Of a DNA stretch of 64,000 bases, positions 42,418 through 50,913 are shown piece after piece. The notes under the pieces were generated by a model. The model ran no database searches. It saw nothing but the letters and a program-made list of their open reading frames with translations, and had not been told where the DNA came from. The stretch's first letter is position 1, and every line of letters starts with the position of its first letter. The position numbers and the translations under genes are program-made. The DNA is from Rhizobium sp. NLR16a (GTDB lineage: Bacteria > Pseudomonadota > Alphaproteobacteria > Rhizobiales > Rhizobiaceae): contig NZ_CP072866.1 in the NCBI RefSeq assembly GCF_017948245.1, positions 62,001 to 126,000 on the forward strand. The letters are read 5' to 3'.

Positions 42418-42990
42418 TCATCCTTCGACGGATTGGAATTCTTCCGGGCGCTCCAGGACGGAGTAGCCGCGGCGCATATTGGCGATGAAGACGATGACCG
42501 CGCGGATCAGCATCAGCACGAAGGCAACGAGCACCGAGTAGAAGACGATGTTGCGCGGCAGGTCGATGGTGACCATCTGCTCGTCGGCGACGATGTCGAC
42601 GTAACGCCACATCAGGGTGCAGCCATAGGCGAAGAAACCGATGCGGACGATGTCGACGAAGGTCGCGAGCACGCGCGCCAGCCCTGCAGGCATATAGTGA
42701 TAGAACACGTCTACCTGGATATGCCTCGAGGTGCGCACGCACATGACGGCGCCGAGAAAGACGACGCCGATCAGGCAGTTGATGGCGATTTCCTCGGTCC
42801 AGGCATAGCTGTCGTTCAGCACATACCGCGTGAAGAACTGCAGGAAGACGCAGCCGGCCATCAGCCAGAAGACGATCAACGTGATCCAGTCCTCGACGGC
42901 ATAGTCCGAGACGTTCGCCGTCGGCGCATGCCCTTCGAATTCGTGACCGATTTCCTCGGCCGTGATTGGCGTGTGAATTTCTTGCGACAT
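42418..42990 (-). CDS. dctQ: TRAP transporter small permease (DctQ)
   Basis: This 190-residue protein has the four membrane helices of the DctQ family (ITLIVFWLMAGCVFLQFFTRYV first), with RTSRHIQVDVFYHYMP between helices. The ATG at 42990 is preferred; the frame to 43209 would run through the palindromic intergenic repeat. It pairs with the large permease encoded four bases downstream. Confidence 0.9.
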   Translation of the reverse strand: MSQEIHTPITAEEIGHEFEGHAPTANVSDYAVEDWITLIVFWLMAGCVFLQFFTRYVLNDSYAWTEEIAINCLIGVVFLGAVMCVRTSRHIQVDVFYHYMPAGLARVLATFVDIVRIGFFAYGCTLMWRYVDIVADEQMVTIDLPRNIVFYSVLVAFVLMLIRAVIVFIANMRRGYSVLERPEEFQSVEG

Positions 42991-43066
42991 TTTCGGCCTT
43001 GTTGCGGTTGGAGAAGAAGGGCGCGGCGCTTGGGCTGCGCGACCTTCGTTCGTTGCTCGGCGGGAC

Positions 43067-43131
43067 GGCCCCTCATCCGGCTGCCGCCGCCTTCTCCCCG
43101 CTTGCGGGGAGAGAGTTAGGGTCAAGGGCAC
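43067..43131 (-). repeat. Rhizobial palindromic intergenic repeat
   Basis: This element begins GGCCCCTCATCCGG and contains TCTCCCCGC-TT-GCGGGGAGA, a perfect 9-bp stem at 43093-43112. It is the form of the palindromic repeat found in many copies between genes of Rhizobium genomes. Here it lies between the TRAP binding-protein and small-permease genes, where its hairpin may lower downstream expression. No second copy was noticed in the window. Confidence 0.7.
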
Positions 43132-43153
43132 GAAGAAGGCACTGAGCGAGCTC

Positions 43154-44128
43154 CTACTGAATCGCCCGGATCGCTTCCCAATCGGCCTTTTCATAGCCGA
43201 AGTCCTCAAACTTCACCTTTTCCATCACATTCTTCTCGAAATCGCCCTTGTCGACCTCGGTGACGTTGAGGCCTTTTTCCTTGAAGGTCGCAACAAGGCT
43301 GTTTTCCTTGCCGGCGATCGTCTTGGTCGTGCGCTCGGCCGCCTGCTGCATCACTTCGCCGAAGATCTTCTTGTCCTCGTCGGAGAGCTTCGCCCACAGC
43401 TGCTTCGAGATCACGGTGTTCAGGTGGTCGACGATGTGGCCGGTGAGGATGATGTTCTTCTGGACCTCGTAGAACTTCTTCGCCTCGATCGTCGTCAGCG
43501 GGTTTTCCTGTGCCTCGACCGTGCCGTTCTGCAGAGCCAGATAGACTTCGGCGAAGGCGATCGGTGTCGTGTTGGCGCCGCAGGCGCGCGGCATGGCAAG
43601 ATAGGCCGGAACATCGGGCACGCGGATCTTCAGGCCCTGCATGTCGGCGCATTTGGCGATAGGCTTGTTCGAGGTCGTATGGCGCGTTCCGTAATAGCTG
43701 ACGGCGGCGATATGGTTGCCAGTCTTGTCCTCGTAACCCTTGGCGAGACGCTTGAAGACATCGCTCTTGGTATAGGCGATCAGATGGTCGGGATTACGGA
43801 AGATATAGGGGAAGTAGGTGACGCCGATCGGCTTGTAGTCGCGTGCGGCAAAACTCGATCCCGAGATGATGATATCGACCGTGCCGAGCTTGAGGCCCTG
43901 GTTGATGTCGGCTTCCTTGCCGAGCTGCGAGGCTGGATAGACCTCGATCTTGTAGCGCCCGTCGGTGCGTTTGGCGATTTCTTCTGCGGCCCAGACGGAA
44001 TCCGTGTGGAAGGGCTCCGAGGTTTCATAGACATGCGCCCATTTCAATACCGTCTGGGCATGCGCGACCGCCGTCGTCGCCATGATCGCGGCTGCGGTGC
44101 AAAGTATCGTTGCCAGTCTGCTCTTCAT
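43154..44128 (-). CDS. dctP: TRAP transporter substrate-binding protein (DctP)
   Basis: This 324-residue periplasmic protein has a Sec signal (residues 1-24, ending AHA). The DctP pattern is clear: KWAHVYETSEPFHTDSVWAA, GRYKIEVYPASQLGKEADI, and the substrate-anchoring Arg in LKIRVPDVPAY, which normally binds a carboxylate. It is the first gene of the TRAP-idnD operon. With IdnD downstream, a sugar acid such as L-idonate is the likely ligand. Confidence 0.93.
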   Translation of the reverse strand: MKSRLATILCTAAAIMATTAVAHAQTVLKWAHVYETSEPFHTDSVWAAEEIAKRTDGRYKIEVYPASQLGKEADINQGLKLGTVDIIISGSSFAARDYKPIGVTYFPYIFRNPDHLIAYTKSDVFKRLAKGYEDKTGNHIAAVSYYGTRHTTSNKPIAKCADMQGLKIRVPDVPAYLAMPRACGANTTPIAFAEVYLALQNGTVEAQENPLTTIEAKKFYEVQKNIILTGHIVDHLNTVISKQLWAKLSDEDKKIFGEVMQQAAERTTKTIAGKENSLVATFKEKGLNVTEVDKGDFEKNVMEKVKFEDFGYEKADWEAIRAIQ

Positions 44129-44152
44129 TGCTCTCTCCTCCCGAGCTCGGGT

Positions 44153-44911
44153 TTAAGTCTTGGTGGTTGCTTTCGCGGGCGCCTTGTCGCGGCCGCGCTC
44201 CTCTTCTCCCGAGAACTCCTCCCCGAAGCTCTCGGAAAATCTCTTCTGTGATAAGGTGAGATGGCTGCGCATCGCAGCCTTCGCGCCGGCGGCATCGCCG
44301 GCGGCAATTGCATCGCGGATGGCCCGGTGCTCGTCCACAGCGCTGCGCCATGTCGTCGGCCCCTCGAAATGGCTCGCAAGTTTCGCGAAATAAGGGGTCA
44401 TGCGAAGATCGAACATCTCGCCGGTCACGCGGGTCAACGTCGCATTGCCGACAATGGCGGCAATGCCGGTATGGAAGGCGCGGTCGGCGGCGAGCACCGT
44501 CGCTGCATCGGTGAGGCCGCTGCTCATGCGCATCAGCGCCTCGTCGAGCACGGCGATGTCTTCCGGCCCGGCGCGGGTTGCCGCCTCTTCGGCGATGGCG
44601 CATTCGATGATGGCGCGCGCCTGCAGCAATTCGAAAGGTCCCTCCACCGGCTCGCTTTCGCTCGCCGCCATGCTGACCGCATGCCGGCGTACCACATAGA
44701 TGCCGGAGCCCATGCGGATGTTGACGAGGCCTTCAACCTCGAGAACGATCAGCGCCTCGCGCACGGTCGGGCGTGATACCGACAGTTGCTCCGCAAGATC
44801 GCGCTCGGCCGGCAGCTTCTGACCGATGACAAGCTCGCCGCAGGCAATCATCGAACGAATCTGATCCGCTACCTGCCTGTAGAGGCGGCGCGATTCAACG
44901 GGCGAAAACAT
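44153..44911 (-). CDS. GntR-family regulator (FadR/FCD type) of the TRAP operon
   Basis: This 252-residue regulator has the FadR-type winged helix (LYRQVADQIRSMIACGELVI, then LAEQLSVSRPTVREALIVLE) and an FCD effector domain with metal-ligand histidines (RAFHTGIAAIVGNATL and the VDEHRAI segment). It lies directly upstream of the TRAP genes on the same strand. The perfect palindrome at 44952-44972 upstream of its start matches the TGGT-N3-ACCA form bound by this branch, so autoregulation and control of the TRAP-idnD genes are likely. Confidence 0.93.
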   Translation of the reverse strand: MFSPVESRRLYRQVADQIRSMIACGELVIGQKLPAERDLAEQLSVSRPTVREALIVLEVEGLVNIRMGSGIYVVRRHAVSMAASESEPVEGPFELLQARAIIECAIAEEAATRAGPEDIAVLDEALMRMSSGLTDAATVLAADRAFHTGIAAIVGNATLTRVTGEMFDLRMTPYFAKLASHFEGPTTWRSAVDEHRAIRDAIAAGDAAGAKAAMRSHLTLSQKRFSESFGEEFSGEEERGRDKAPAKATTKT

Positions 44912-44951
44912 TCTGGCCTCCCCGGCGGCTTCTCCTCAAACACGCAGCTGG

Positions 44952-44972
44952 TCAACTGGTCTGACCAGTTGA
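44952..44972. promoter_or_regulatory. FadR/GntR-type operator upstream of the TRAP regulator gene
   Basis: TCAACTGGT and ACCAGTTGA are perfect 9-bp inverted repeats around CTG. The core TGGT-N3-ACCA matches the FadR-branch consensus. It lies 41 bp before the regulator start codon. Confidence 0.75.
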
Positions 44973-45100
44973 TACGTACCACCGCGTCACTTATGCGTCA
45001 ATGCGTCGCATGAAATTCCGGCGAGCATGTCCCGGGGTCGCAATCATGGGGACCTTCACCATCCTCCGGGGTTCGGAGGCCCGACATTGGGAGCATGATC

Positions 45101-45337
45101 ATGAATTATCTTGTGCAGTACCGGGAGGGGCGGCCCTTCTCGGAATTGCTCTTGCTTTCGGAATGATCAAAGCAGGGCGGGCGACGATCGATTACCGCCA
45201 TCGCCGGCGCTTTTGCGGTGGCCATCGGTGCGCTCGGACTCGGTATCTATGTTCAGAAGGTGCCCACGGCTCCTTCGCGCGCGTCCGATAGGGAGGGGTC
45301 GCAGAACAGCCTTCCGGCGGCTGCGACGACCGAATAG
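45101..45337 (+). pseudogene. Small membrane protein frame interrupted by one in-frame TGA
   Basis: An ATG at 45101 behind GGGAGC opens a frame that reads MNYLVQYREGRPFSELLLLSE, meets TGA at 45164-45166, then continues with SKQGGRRSITAIAGAFAVAI and a membrane helix to a TAG at 45335, 79 codons in all. A TGG-to-TGA change would explain it (SEW to SE-stop). Either the gene is inactivated, or the halves are separate tiny ORFs. The second half has no ATG. Confidence 0.45.
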
Positions 45338-45391
45338 GATCTGCCAGGAAAGTGACGCTTGAGAGATCGTCGATCTCCTGTTCGACGTGCT

Positions 45392-46120
45392 TCAGCGCCT
45401 CAGCGCCAGAGATGGGCGGTCGATCACCGGCCAGCCGTGTCCTGTGATGCCAGGGAGGTCGTAGGCGTCTGCTGCGAAGGCTTCGAGGGATGCGCGGTTG
45501 CGGATGATTACCAGGCCGCGGGTGGAATAAATGAGATGCTCGCCCTCCAGGATGTGTAAGGCATCAGTGACGCTGGAGCGGCGGACTCCCAGCATCGTGG
45601 CCATATATTCATGGGTGATTTCAATTCCTTCGCCATCGAGGCGGTCATGGCACATCAGAAGCCATTTCGCCAGCCGAACGTCGATCTTGTGAATGGCGTT
45701 GGACAGTGCGGTGTTGGCGACCTGCGCGAAAAAACTATGGAGAAAACGCGAGAGTAGCCGGCGGACGGCGGGCCGGTCGGCGAGGAAGCATGCCAGAGCG
45801 CTGGCTTCCACACGGCGCCCGTGACCGCCAACCTGCATCATGACATCGAATGAAAACCGCTCCGCGTCCGCCGTCAGAGCCGGCGGCGACATCCCGTCCC
45901 TGCCGAGCACGCCGATCTCGGCTTTCCTGCCCTGGGGACTCGTCGCCACCATGGAAGCAATGCCGGTTTCCAGGAAATAATAATGACTGACCGGCATACC
46001 CAAATGGACGAGCTCGAAGTCGCGCGGGAGAAGAAGCGGTTCCAGTATGCGCTCCAGAGCCAGAAGCTCCGGATCCGCCAACTGCGACAGAATGAGATTT
46101 TCGCTTTCGAACGCTCGCAT
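45392..46120 (-). CDS. Crp/Fnr-family regulator
   Basis: This 242-residue protein has a cNMP-binding-like beta barrel (residues ~20-120) and a winged HTH near 170-200 (THEYMATMLGVRRSSVTDAL). No N-terminal cysteine cluster for an iron-sulfur centre is present. The motif VRLAKWLLMCHDRLDGEGIEITHE is shared with three more Crp-like proteins within 9 kb. Its C-terminal tail (GITGHGWPVIDRPS) differs from the EYxRLIG ending of the other three. The ATG at 46120 is the most likely start. Confidence 0.9.
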   Translation of the reverse strand: MRAFESENLILSQLADPELLALERILEPLLLPRDFELVHLGMPVSHYYFLETGIASMVATSPQGRKAEIGVLGRDGMSPPALTADAERFSFDVMMQVGGHGRRVEASALACFLADRPAVRRLLSRFLHSFFAQVANTALSNAIHKIDVRLAKWLLMCHDRLDGEGIEITHEYMATMLGVRRSSVTDALHILEGEHLIYSTRGLVIIRNRASLEAFAADAYDLPGITGHGWPVIDRPSLALRR

Positions 46121-46355
46121 CACTCTGCCCTTTGTTTGGCAAGAGGACACTGTCTCTCGGCCGTCAGCACCACAGATGCGCTCAGCCCTACGCAAAATTA
46201 TGAACCCCGGAATGGCCGATTGCAAGGCGCTGAGGCTTATCTCTCATGATCGGCAGAAGGCTTCGTGGAGGAGTTTTGTACGCAACCGCACGCGTCCGAG
46301 AAATTTCCTGTAGCAAGTGCTAATGTAGTCGACGGCAATAGCGGGGCGCGCTGGC

Positions 46356-47729
46356 ATGGATCAATATCCCCTCCCGAGCAACGAGACTGAAATCTATCGG
46401 CACATCGTCGAGAGCGCCCGGGATTATGCAATTTTTGCAATGGATCGCAATGGCACTGTCATGACGTGGAGCGCGGGTGCCGAAAAAATCTTCGGCTATT
46501 CGGGATCCGAAATCATCGGACAGAGCGGTGCCGTGATCTTTACGTTCGAGGATCAGCTTGCCGGGGCAATGCTTAAGGAGATCAGGCTTGCCTTGACCAC
46601 CGGCCGCGCCGACGACAATCGCTGGCATGTGAGAAAGGACGGCAGTTCGTTCTGGGCTTCGGGACTGATGATGCCGCTTCGCAACGATGCCGGCGAGACC
46701 TATGGCCTTCTGAAAATCGTCCGCGACCGAACGCAGATGCTGCATGAGGACGAAGCTCGGCGCGCCAGCGAAGAGCGCCTCCAGCTTATTCTCAAAAGCG
46801 CGATCGACTATGCGATCTTCGCCTTCGGCCGCGATGGGCGGATCATCAGCTGGAACACCGGCGCGTGCCGCATCTTCGGCTACGAGGAGAGCGAGATCCT
46901 CGGTCGCGACGCCCGCATCCTGTTCGTTCCTGAGGACCGCGAAGAGGGCGCGCTGGAGCGCGAGATGGAGGCGGCGGCCGAGCGCGGCCGCGCCGAGAAC
47001 GAGCGGTTCCACTTGCGTAAGGACGGCTCGACATTCTGGGGCAGCGGCTTGACCATGCCGCTGCGCGCCCAGCGCGCCGGTTTTCTCAAAGTGCTCCGGG
47101 ACGATACCGAGCGGCATTTCGCCGACGAGCATCAGCAGATCATGCTGCGGGAGATGAGCCATCGCGTCAAGAACAGCCTGGCTCTGGTTGCGGCCATGCT
47201 CGCCATGCAGGCCCGTTCGACCAAACAGGAGGAGGTCGGACAGGCGCTTCGGGATGCTGAAGCGCGAGTCGGAACCATTGCCCAGGTGCACGACCAATTG
47301 TGGCGCCAGCCTGATATCGAAACGGTGGATCTGGCCGATTTCCTGTCCAGCCTTTGCCAACGCCTGCAGCAATCGACCTCCGGCCACACGGTGTCGGTCG
47401 TCGCCGATCCATGCATGATCGATGCCGACCGTGCGATCCAGATCGCCCTCCTCGTCAACGAACTGGTAACCAATGCTTTCAAACACGCTTATGCCGAGGT
47501 AGCAGGCGCCGTCACGGTCAGCGCCCGGAGCATTGCCGACGAGATCTGCCTGGAGATCGCCGACGACGGACGAGGACTGCCGCCGGAAGCGCTGTCCGGC
47601 GAGAACGGCGGAAAAAGCCTCGGAATGAAGATCGTGCGGGCGTTGGTGCAGCAACTGAGGGCCGAGCTTCACATCGAAAACCGGGAGCCCGGCACGGGGT
47701 TCGTGATCAGGCTGCCGAGGGAGGTTTGA
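46356..47729 (+). CDS. PAS-PAS sensor histidine kinase (HWE/HisKA_2 type)
   Basis: This 457-residue soluble kinase has two PAS domains, near residues 10-125 (ARDYAIFAMDRNGTVMTWSA) and 135-255 (AIDYAIFAFGRDGRIISWNT), then the H-box EMSHRVKNSLALVAAML with His269 and an ATPase domain with LVNELVTNAFKHAY and DDGRGLPPE. No membrane segment is seen. The class commonly phosphorylates single-domain receivers or PhyR in the general stress pathway. No partner receiver is encoded next to it. Confidence 0.93.
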   Translation: MDQYPLPSNETEIYRHIVESARDYAIFAMDRNGTVMTWSAGAEKIFGYSGSEIIGQSGAVIFTFEDQLAGAMLKEIRLALTTGRADDNRWHVRKDGSSFWASGLMMPLRNDAGETYGLLKIVRDRTQMLHEDEARRASEERLQLILKSAIDYAIFAFGRDGRIISWNTGACRIFGYEESEILGRDARILFVPEDREEGALEREMEAAAERGRAENERFHLRKDGSTFWGSGLTMPLRAQRAGFLKVLRDDTERHFADEHQQIMLREMSHRVKNSLALVAAMLAMQARSTKQEEVGQALRDAEARVGTIAQVHDQLWRQPDIETVDLADFLSSLCQRLQQSTSGHTVSVVADPCMIDADRAIQIALLVNELVTNAFKHAYAEVAGAVTVSARSIADEICLEIADDGRGLPPEALSGENGGKSLGMKIVRALVQQLRAELHIENREPGTGFVIRLPREV

Positions 47730-47915
47730 GAGCGTTCCGTGTCGGGCAGGAAATTATCCAGAAGCGGTGCGCCTGGGACTATGGCTCGGCTTTTGTCAGA
47801 ACCGTACAAAACTTATATGAAGATGGTCATCATTGCGCGCGTGACCCATATAGCTCTCATTACCGCCAAAGAGGCGTCGGTATGAGCACGGGCTGTCTCC
47901 CGCCAGGAGAAGCGC

Positions 47916-48656
47916 ATGCGCGTACCGGACCAAAGCGATATTCGGAATCTGCTGTTGAAGGCCCTGCCGGCCGAGGCATTCCAAAAGCTCACCGGCGATG
48001 GCAGTCTGATCGAACTTCCGGCCAGACGTGTTCTGGTCGAAGCCGATCAGCCGAACGAGTATGTCTGTTTCATCGAAGGCGGTCTTGCCTCAATGGTGGC
48101 CGCCAATGGCGATGACGAAGCCGTTGAGGTCGGTCACATCGGACATGACGGCATGTCCGGCCTCCATGTCCTGCTGAGAACGGATACGACACCCAACCGC
48201 ACCTTCGTTCAGGTCGCCGGCTCCGGCGTGCAGGTGTCGGTGAAAAGCTTCAAGCAGGTGCTGGCGGAATTTCCGGTCGCCAACGAACTGTTCCTCAAAT
48301 ACATGCATTGCTGCGACATTCAGCTGGCCCAGTCAGCGCTTGCGAACGGGCGCTACAACATGCACGAGCGGCTCGCCCGCTGGCTGCTGATGTGCCACGA
48401 CCGGCTGAATGGCAGCGACCTGCCGCTGACGCATGAACTGCTGGCCATCATGCTCGGCGTGCGCCGCGCAGGCGTCACCAACGAATTGCACGTCATCGAA
48501 GGTCTTCGAGCGATCAGGTCGACGCGCGCCAATGTCAGGATCCTCGACAGGGACCGGCTGGAAGAAATCGCAGCCGGCTGCTACGGCGTTCCGGAGCGCG
48601 AATATCAACGTTTGATCGGTCTGCCGATCCGGCGCCCCACTAATCGGCACTCCTGA
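47916..48656 (+). CDS. Crp/Fnr-family regulator
   Basis: This 246-residue protein has a beta-barrel sensor domain (LPARRVLVEADQPNEYVCFI, VEVGHIGHDGMSGL) and a winged HTH near residues 175-200 (THELLAIMLGVRRAGVTNEL). The shared ERLARWLLMCHDRLNG and the ending YGVPEREYQRLIG mark it as a paralogue of the proteins at 51.4 and 53.6 kb. Its 3' end overlaps the convergent DUF6894 gene by 17 bases. Confidence 0.92.
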   Translation: MRVPDQSDIRNLLLKALPAEAFQKLTGDGSLIELPARRVLVEADQPNEYVCFIEGGLASMVAANGDDEAVEVGHIGHDGMSGLHVLLRTDTTPNRTFVQVAGSGVQVSVKSFKQVLAEFPVANELFLKYMHCCDIQLAQSALANGRYNMHERLARWLLMCHDRLNGSDLPLTHELLAIMLGVRRAGVTNELHVIEGLRAIRSTRANVRILDRDRLEEIAAGCYGVPEREYQRLIGLPIRRPTNRHS

Positions 48657-48879
48657 TCGTATCGGCGAAAGGCACGATCAGAAGCAGGGTCCCCTGTTCG
48701 TCGCAGATGTAGATCTTTCTCGCTGAGATGTCTTTTCCCGAAAGAATTGCCTGACTCATGAGGGCTCTTGCATCCTGAACGGCTTCGCGCCTGGCGTCTT
48801 CAATGGTTGCCAGTTCCGAACCATCGGGATCAACGACCGTGCCGGTGTCTGAAACGACATTAAAATAAAATCTTGGCAT
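48640..48879 (-). CDS. DUF6894-type small protein
   Basis: This 79-residue protein (MPRFYFNVVSDTGTVVDPDG...) matches the small DUF6894 family common in rhizobia: the FYFNV start, DPDGSELATIEDARREAVQDA in the centre and a beta-rich end. The ATG at 48879 fits the family start better than 48891. It overlaps the end of the Crp-like gene on the opposite strand. Function unknown. Confidence 0.75.
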   Translation of the reverse strand: MPRFYFNVVSDTGTVVDPDGSELATIEDARREAVQDARALMSQAILSGKDISARKIYICDEQGTLLLIVPFADTIRSAD

Positions 48880-48994
48880 CAGCCGCCCCATCGTTGCAGA
48901 ATCAATGCCATAGCCTGTCTTAAGGTTCCTTGGAAAAGAACCAGGGCGCCCTTCAACGGCGACAATATCCTCGTTTCAAATCCTGCTGTCGAAA

Positions 48995-49291
48995 TCAGTG
49001 GGACGTTTCGGCGCCGCCAGTGGCAAGACGCGTCATCGTCGCGCGAAGATCGAGGAGCTCCATAAGAATGATCTCCCATTCCTCGTCATCCGCTTTGGCA
49101 ATCGATATGACCGAAGCGTCGATCATGCGAGGCAGACGATCGAGAGCCGGAGCTCGACCGAAGTTGTCCGGCACTCCATCGCGCAGATTTCTAAGATCGG
49201 CAACGATCTGTCGCAGAGCGATCTGCCGATCGACAAAACCGAGTTCGGAATGACCTGCCGGGGCAGGAGCACTTTGCCGGGTTCTATCCAT
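48995..49291 (-). CDS. Hypothetical small helical protein
   Basis: This frame of about 98 residues (MDRTRQSAPAPAGHSELGF...) is mostly helical in its second half: VDRQIALRQIVADLRNLRD and EEWEIILMELLDLRATMTR. No family is recognised. Its start overlaps the end of the gene at 49284-49583, so the two probably form an operon. The start at 49291 is uncertain; 49300 is an in-frame alternative. Confidence 0.55.
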   Translation of the reverse strand: MDRTRQSAPAPAGHSELGFVDRQIALRQIVADLRNLRDGVPDNFGRAPALDRLPRMIDASVISIAKADDEEWEIILMELLDLRATMTRLATGGAETSH

Positions 49292-49583
49292 CGTGCCCAT
49301 CCGCCCGCCCGGCATTCTCGCGCACATGTGCGCAGGCCGGTGCATCCGGGGTGACGAGCAGGTCCTCTGGATCCAGATACACATGCCGCATCAGGCCTGC
49401 GAGCCTATGCTTGTCTCGAATGCCGCATTCGAACCAGGATACGAGTTCTCTGGCAATATGTTCGGCTGCCGGGCTGGCGATCCCGCATGATTTTTCCTGG
49501 CACCAGTCTTCAAGGACCGAGGTCAGCATTGCCACGTCGTCGGGCTGTAACGGCGGCTTCGTGATTCCCGCGTGCTGCATCAT
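49284..49583 (-). CDS. Hypothetical small protein
   Basis: This frame of 99 residues (MMQHAGITKPPLQPDDVAML...) begins at an ATG behind AGGGGAGGAACGCGG, a strong site. It contains LVSWFECGIRDKHRLAGLM, a pattern seen in short rhizobial proteins of unknown role. No membrane segment or signal is visible. It is coupled to the helical protein gene downstream. Confidence 0.6.
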   Translation of the reverse strand: MMQHAGITKPPLQPDDVAMLTSVLEDWCQEKSCGIASPAAEHIARELVSWFECGIRDKHRLAGLMRHVYLDPEDLLVTPDAPACAHVRENAGRADGHDG

Positions 49584-49693
49584 CCGCGTTCCTCCCCTTA
49601 TATGCGACGATCCTAAACTTAGGGTCATCGATTTCAACAGCTGGTGCGAAAACGTACGGATCGCACGGCCGGCGCCCCGATCCCAACCGCCGG

Positions 49694-49718
49694 GGAACAA
49701 GGCGGCCCGGCAAGGGTT
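49694..49718 (+). promoter_or_regulatory. EcfG-type promoter candidate
   Basis: GGAAC at 49694-49698 and GTT at 49716-49718 are 17 bases apart, 138 bp before the receiver-like gene. The base before GTT is G rather than C, so the match is partial. Confidence 0.4.
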
Positions 49719-49856
49719 CGGCGGTCAGGGAAAAATGAACGTCGCATGACAGGCTCGAATATGGTAGGCACGATACAGGCGCGGACCCGCCTATGTTTCT
49801 AACCGCCATTGAACAGCATGATCACCCTAAAACCTGGATTACAGTAGGCGTCCGCC

Positions 49857-50228
49857 ATGAAGTCGCTCAGTCCGGTCGCCGGCAAGACGATCCTTATCAT
49901 TGGTGAAGCCGGCTTCCTTTCGGACGGTGCAAGAAAGGCGTTGATCGCGCGCCAGGCGGTGCTCGCCGGCCCCGTTGTCATCTCCAGCGCCATGGAATGC
50001 TTGAGCGAGGGCCTCCTGTTCGATGCGGTGATCATCGATGTGACGATTTCCGACGAGGCCATGCTCTGGATAAATGATTGGTTGGAGACACGGCGGATTC
50101 CTTTCATCTTTGCCTATGACGAGCGATCCGAAACACCGCCGGGCGGCTTTGTTGTCAGTGGGCGTCCTTCCGACGTGGACGCGATGATCGCCGCTCTGTT
50201 CGGAGGGGACTCGTCCTATTATCACTAA
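49857..50228 (+). CDS. Degenerate receiver-domain protein
   Basis: This 123-residue protein has a receiver-like fold: TILIIGEAGFLSDGARKAL, then AVIIDVTISDEAM with a possible acceptor Asp61, and PFIFAYDERSE. The acidic pair of the first strand is reduced to one Glu, and the conserved Lys of the fifth strand is replaced by Arg (VVSGRPSDVDAM). It may act without phosphorylation as a decoy or protein-binding module. No output domain follows. Confidence 0.75.
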   Translation: MKSLSPVAGKTILIIGEAGFLSDGARKALIARQAVLAGPVVISSAMECLSEGLLFDAVIIDVTISDEAMLWINDWLETRRIPFIFAYDERSETPPGGFVVSGRPSDVDAMIAALFGGDSSYYH

Positions 50229-50363
50229 AGCGCCTCGCGTCCCTTCGGGCGCGCGATGCGGTGGATGTCCGCTTCCGTACAATGGAGGACGAGGAGTTGT
50301 TTCGGCTGCAATAGAGTCCCATTATTCAAAAAACGCACGGTGAAAAGCTTAGGGACCAGGGTC

Positions 50364-50666
50364 ATGCTCGATTCTCAGTCCATCCATTTGAAAGCGCTCG
50401 ATTCAGCCGATCTTAAGCGTCTGCAAATCGTCTTGGATGTGATCTGCCGCGAGGCCGGCAAAGCCGTGCGTTCGCCTGAAATGCAGGAGGTCGCCGCTCT
50501 GCTCATTCGCCTTTATCGCCACGGTTTGACTGACGAGGTCAAGCTGCTGTCGGTCGGCCGTCTGGCGTCGGCAAAAAAGGGGCTCTCCCGAACTGCTGCC
50601 ATCACGGCGGGGCGGAGATCGAAACGGCCGCTCGGTCATCTCAATCTGACGAGGAGCAGCTCATGA
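50364..50666 (+). CDS. Hypothetical small protein
   Basis: This frame of 100 residues (MLDSQSIHLKALDSADLKRL...) starts at the ATG at 50364, with AGGGACCAGG upstream. The first two thirds are helical and resemble short proteins frequent in Rhizobium near stress genes (LQIVLDVICREAGKAVRSPE). The tail is basic. Its stop overlaps the next small gene by four bases. Function unknown. Confidence 0.6.
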   Translation: MLDSQSIHLKALDSADLKRLQIVLDVICREAGKAVRSPEMQEVAALLIRLYRHGLTDEVKLLSVGRLASAKKGLSRTAAITAGRRSKRPLGHLNLTRSSS

Positions 50667-50845
50667 ATGACGGTGAAAAAGCGCGAGCCGACATCGAAGG
50701 AACCGAAAAGGAAACCGCTGATGCGAGGAAAAACCCGCCCGCCGGCCCTCACGCCAAGGATCATCTCATAGACGAAAGCAAAACGCCCGGCGCCGGCGCG
50801 CTGTCCGAGAAGGACGACAAGAGCATCACGCCAGGATCAGGCTGA
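50663..50845 (+). CDS. Small hydrophilic, probably disordered protein
   Basis: This 60-residue protein (MNDGEKARADIEGTEKETAD...) is rich in Lys, Asp, Glu, Pro and Gly with no hydrophobic core, so it is probably unstructured. The start overlaps the stop of the preceding gene (ATGA), which supports translation. The composition resembles stress-induced hydrophilic proteins, but no family is recognised. Confidence 0.5.
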   Translation: MNDGEKARADIEGTEKETADARKNPPAGPHAKDHLIDESKTPGAGALSEKDDKSITPGSG

Positions 50846-50880
50846 TCCACCGCCGGTCCGCCGAAAACACCGTCGGCTGC

Positions 50881-50905
50881 GGAACCTGCACCTTCGGGCG
50901 CGGTT
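50881..50905 (+). promoter_or_regulatory. EcfG-type promoter candidate
   Basis: GGAAC at 50881-50885 and GTT at 50903-50905 are 17 bases apart, just 8 bp before the DUF983 start codon. If real, the mRNA would be almost leaderless or translation would begin later. The base before GTT is G, not C. Confidence 0.35.
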
Positions 50906-50913
50906 CGAGGGAA

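Noticed and set aside
41181..42488. Plus-strand frame of 435 codons opposite the TRAP large permease
   Set aside because: It is antisense to dctM; its translation is an unbroken run of charged residues without a fold.
42991..43209. Extended N-terminus for the TRAP small permease
   Set aside because: It would be translated from the rhizobial palindromic repeat and has no resemblance to DctQ.
46320..47672. Minus-strand frame of 450 codons opposite the PAS kinase
   Set aside because: It is antisense to a clear PAS-PAS-kinase gene.
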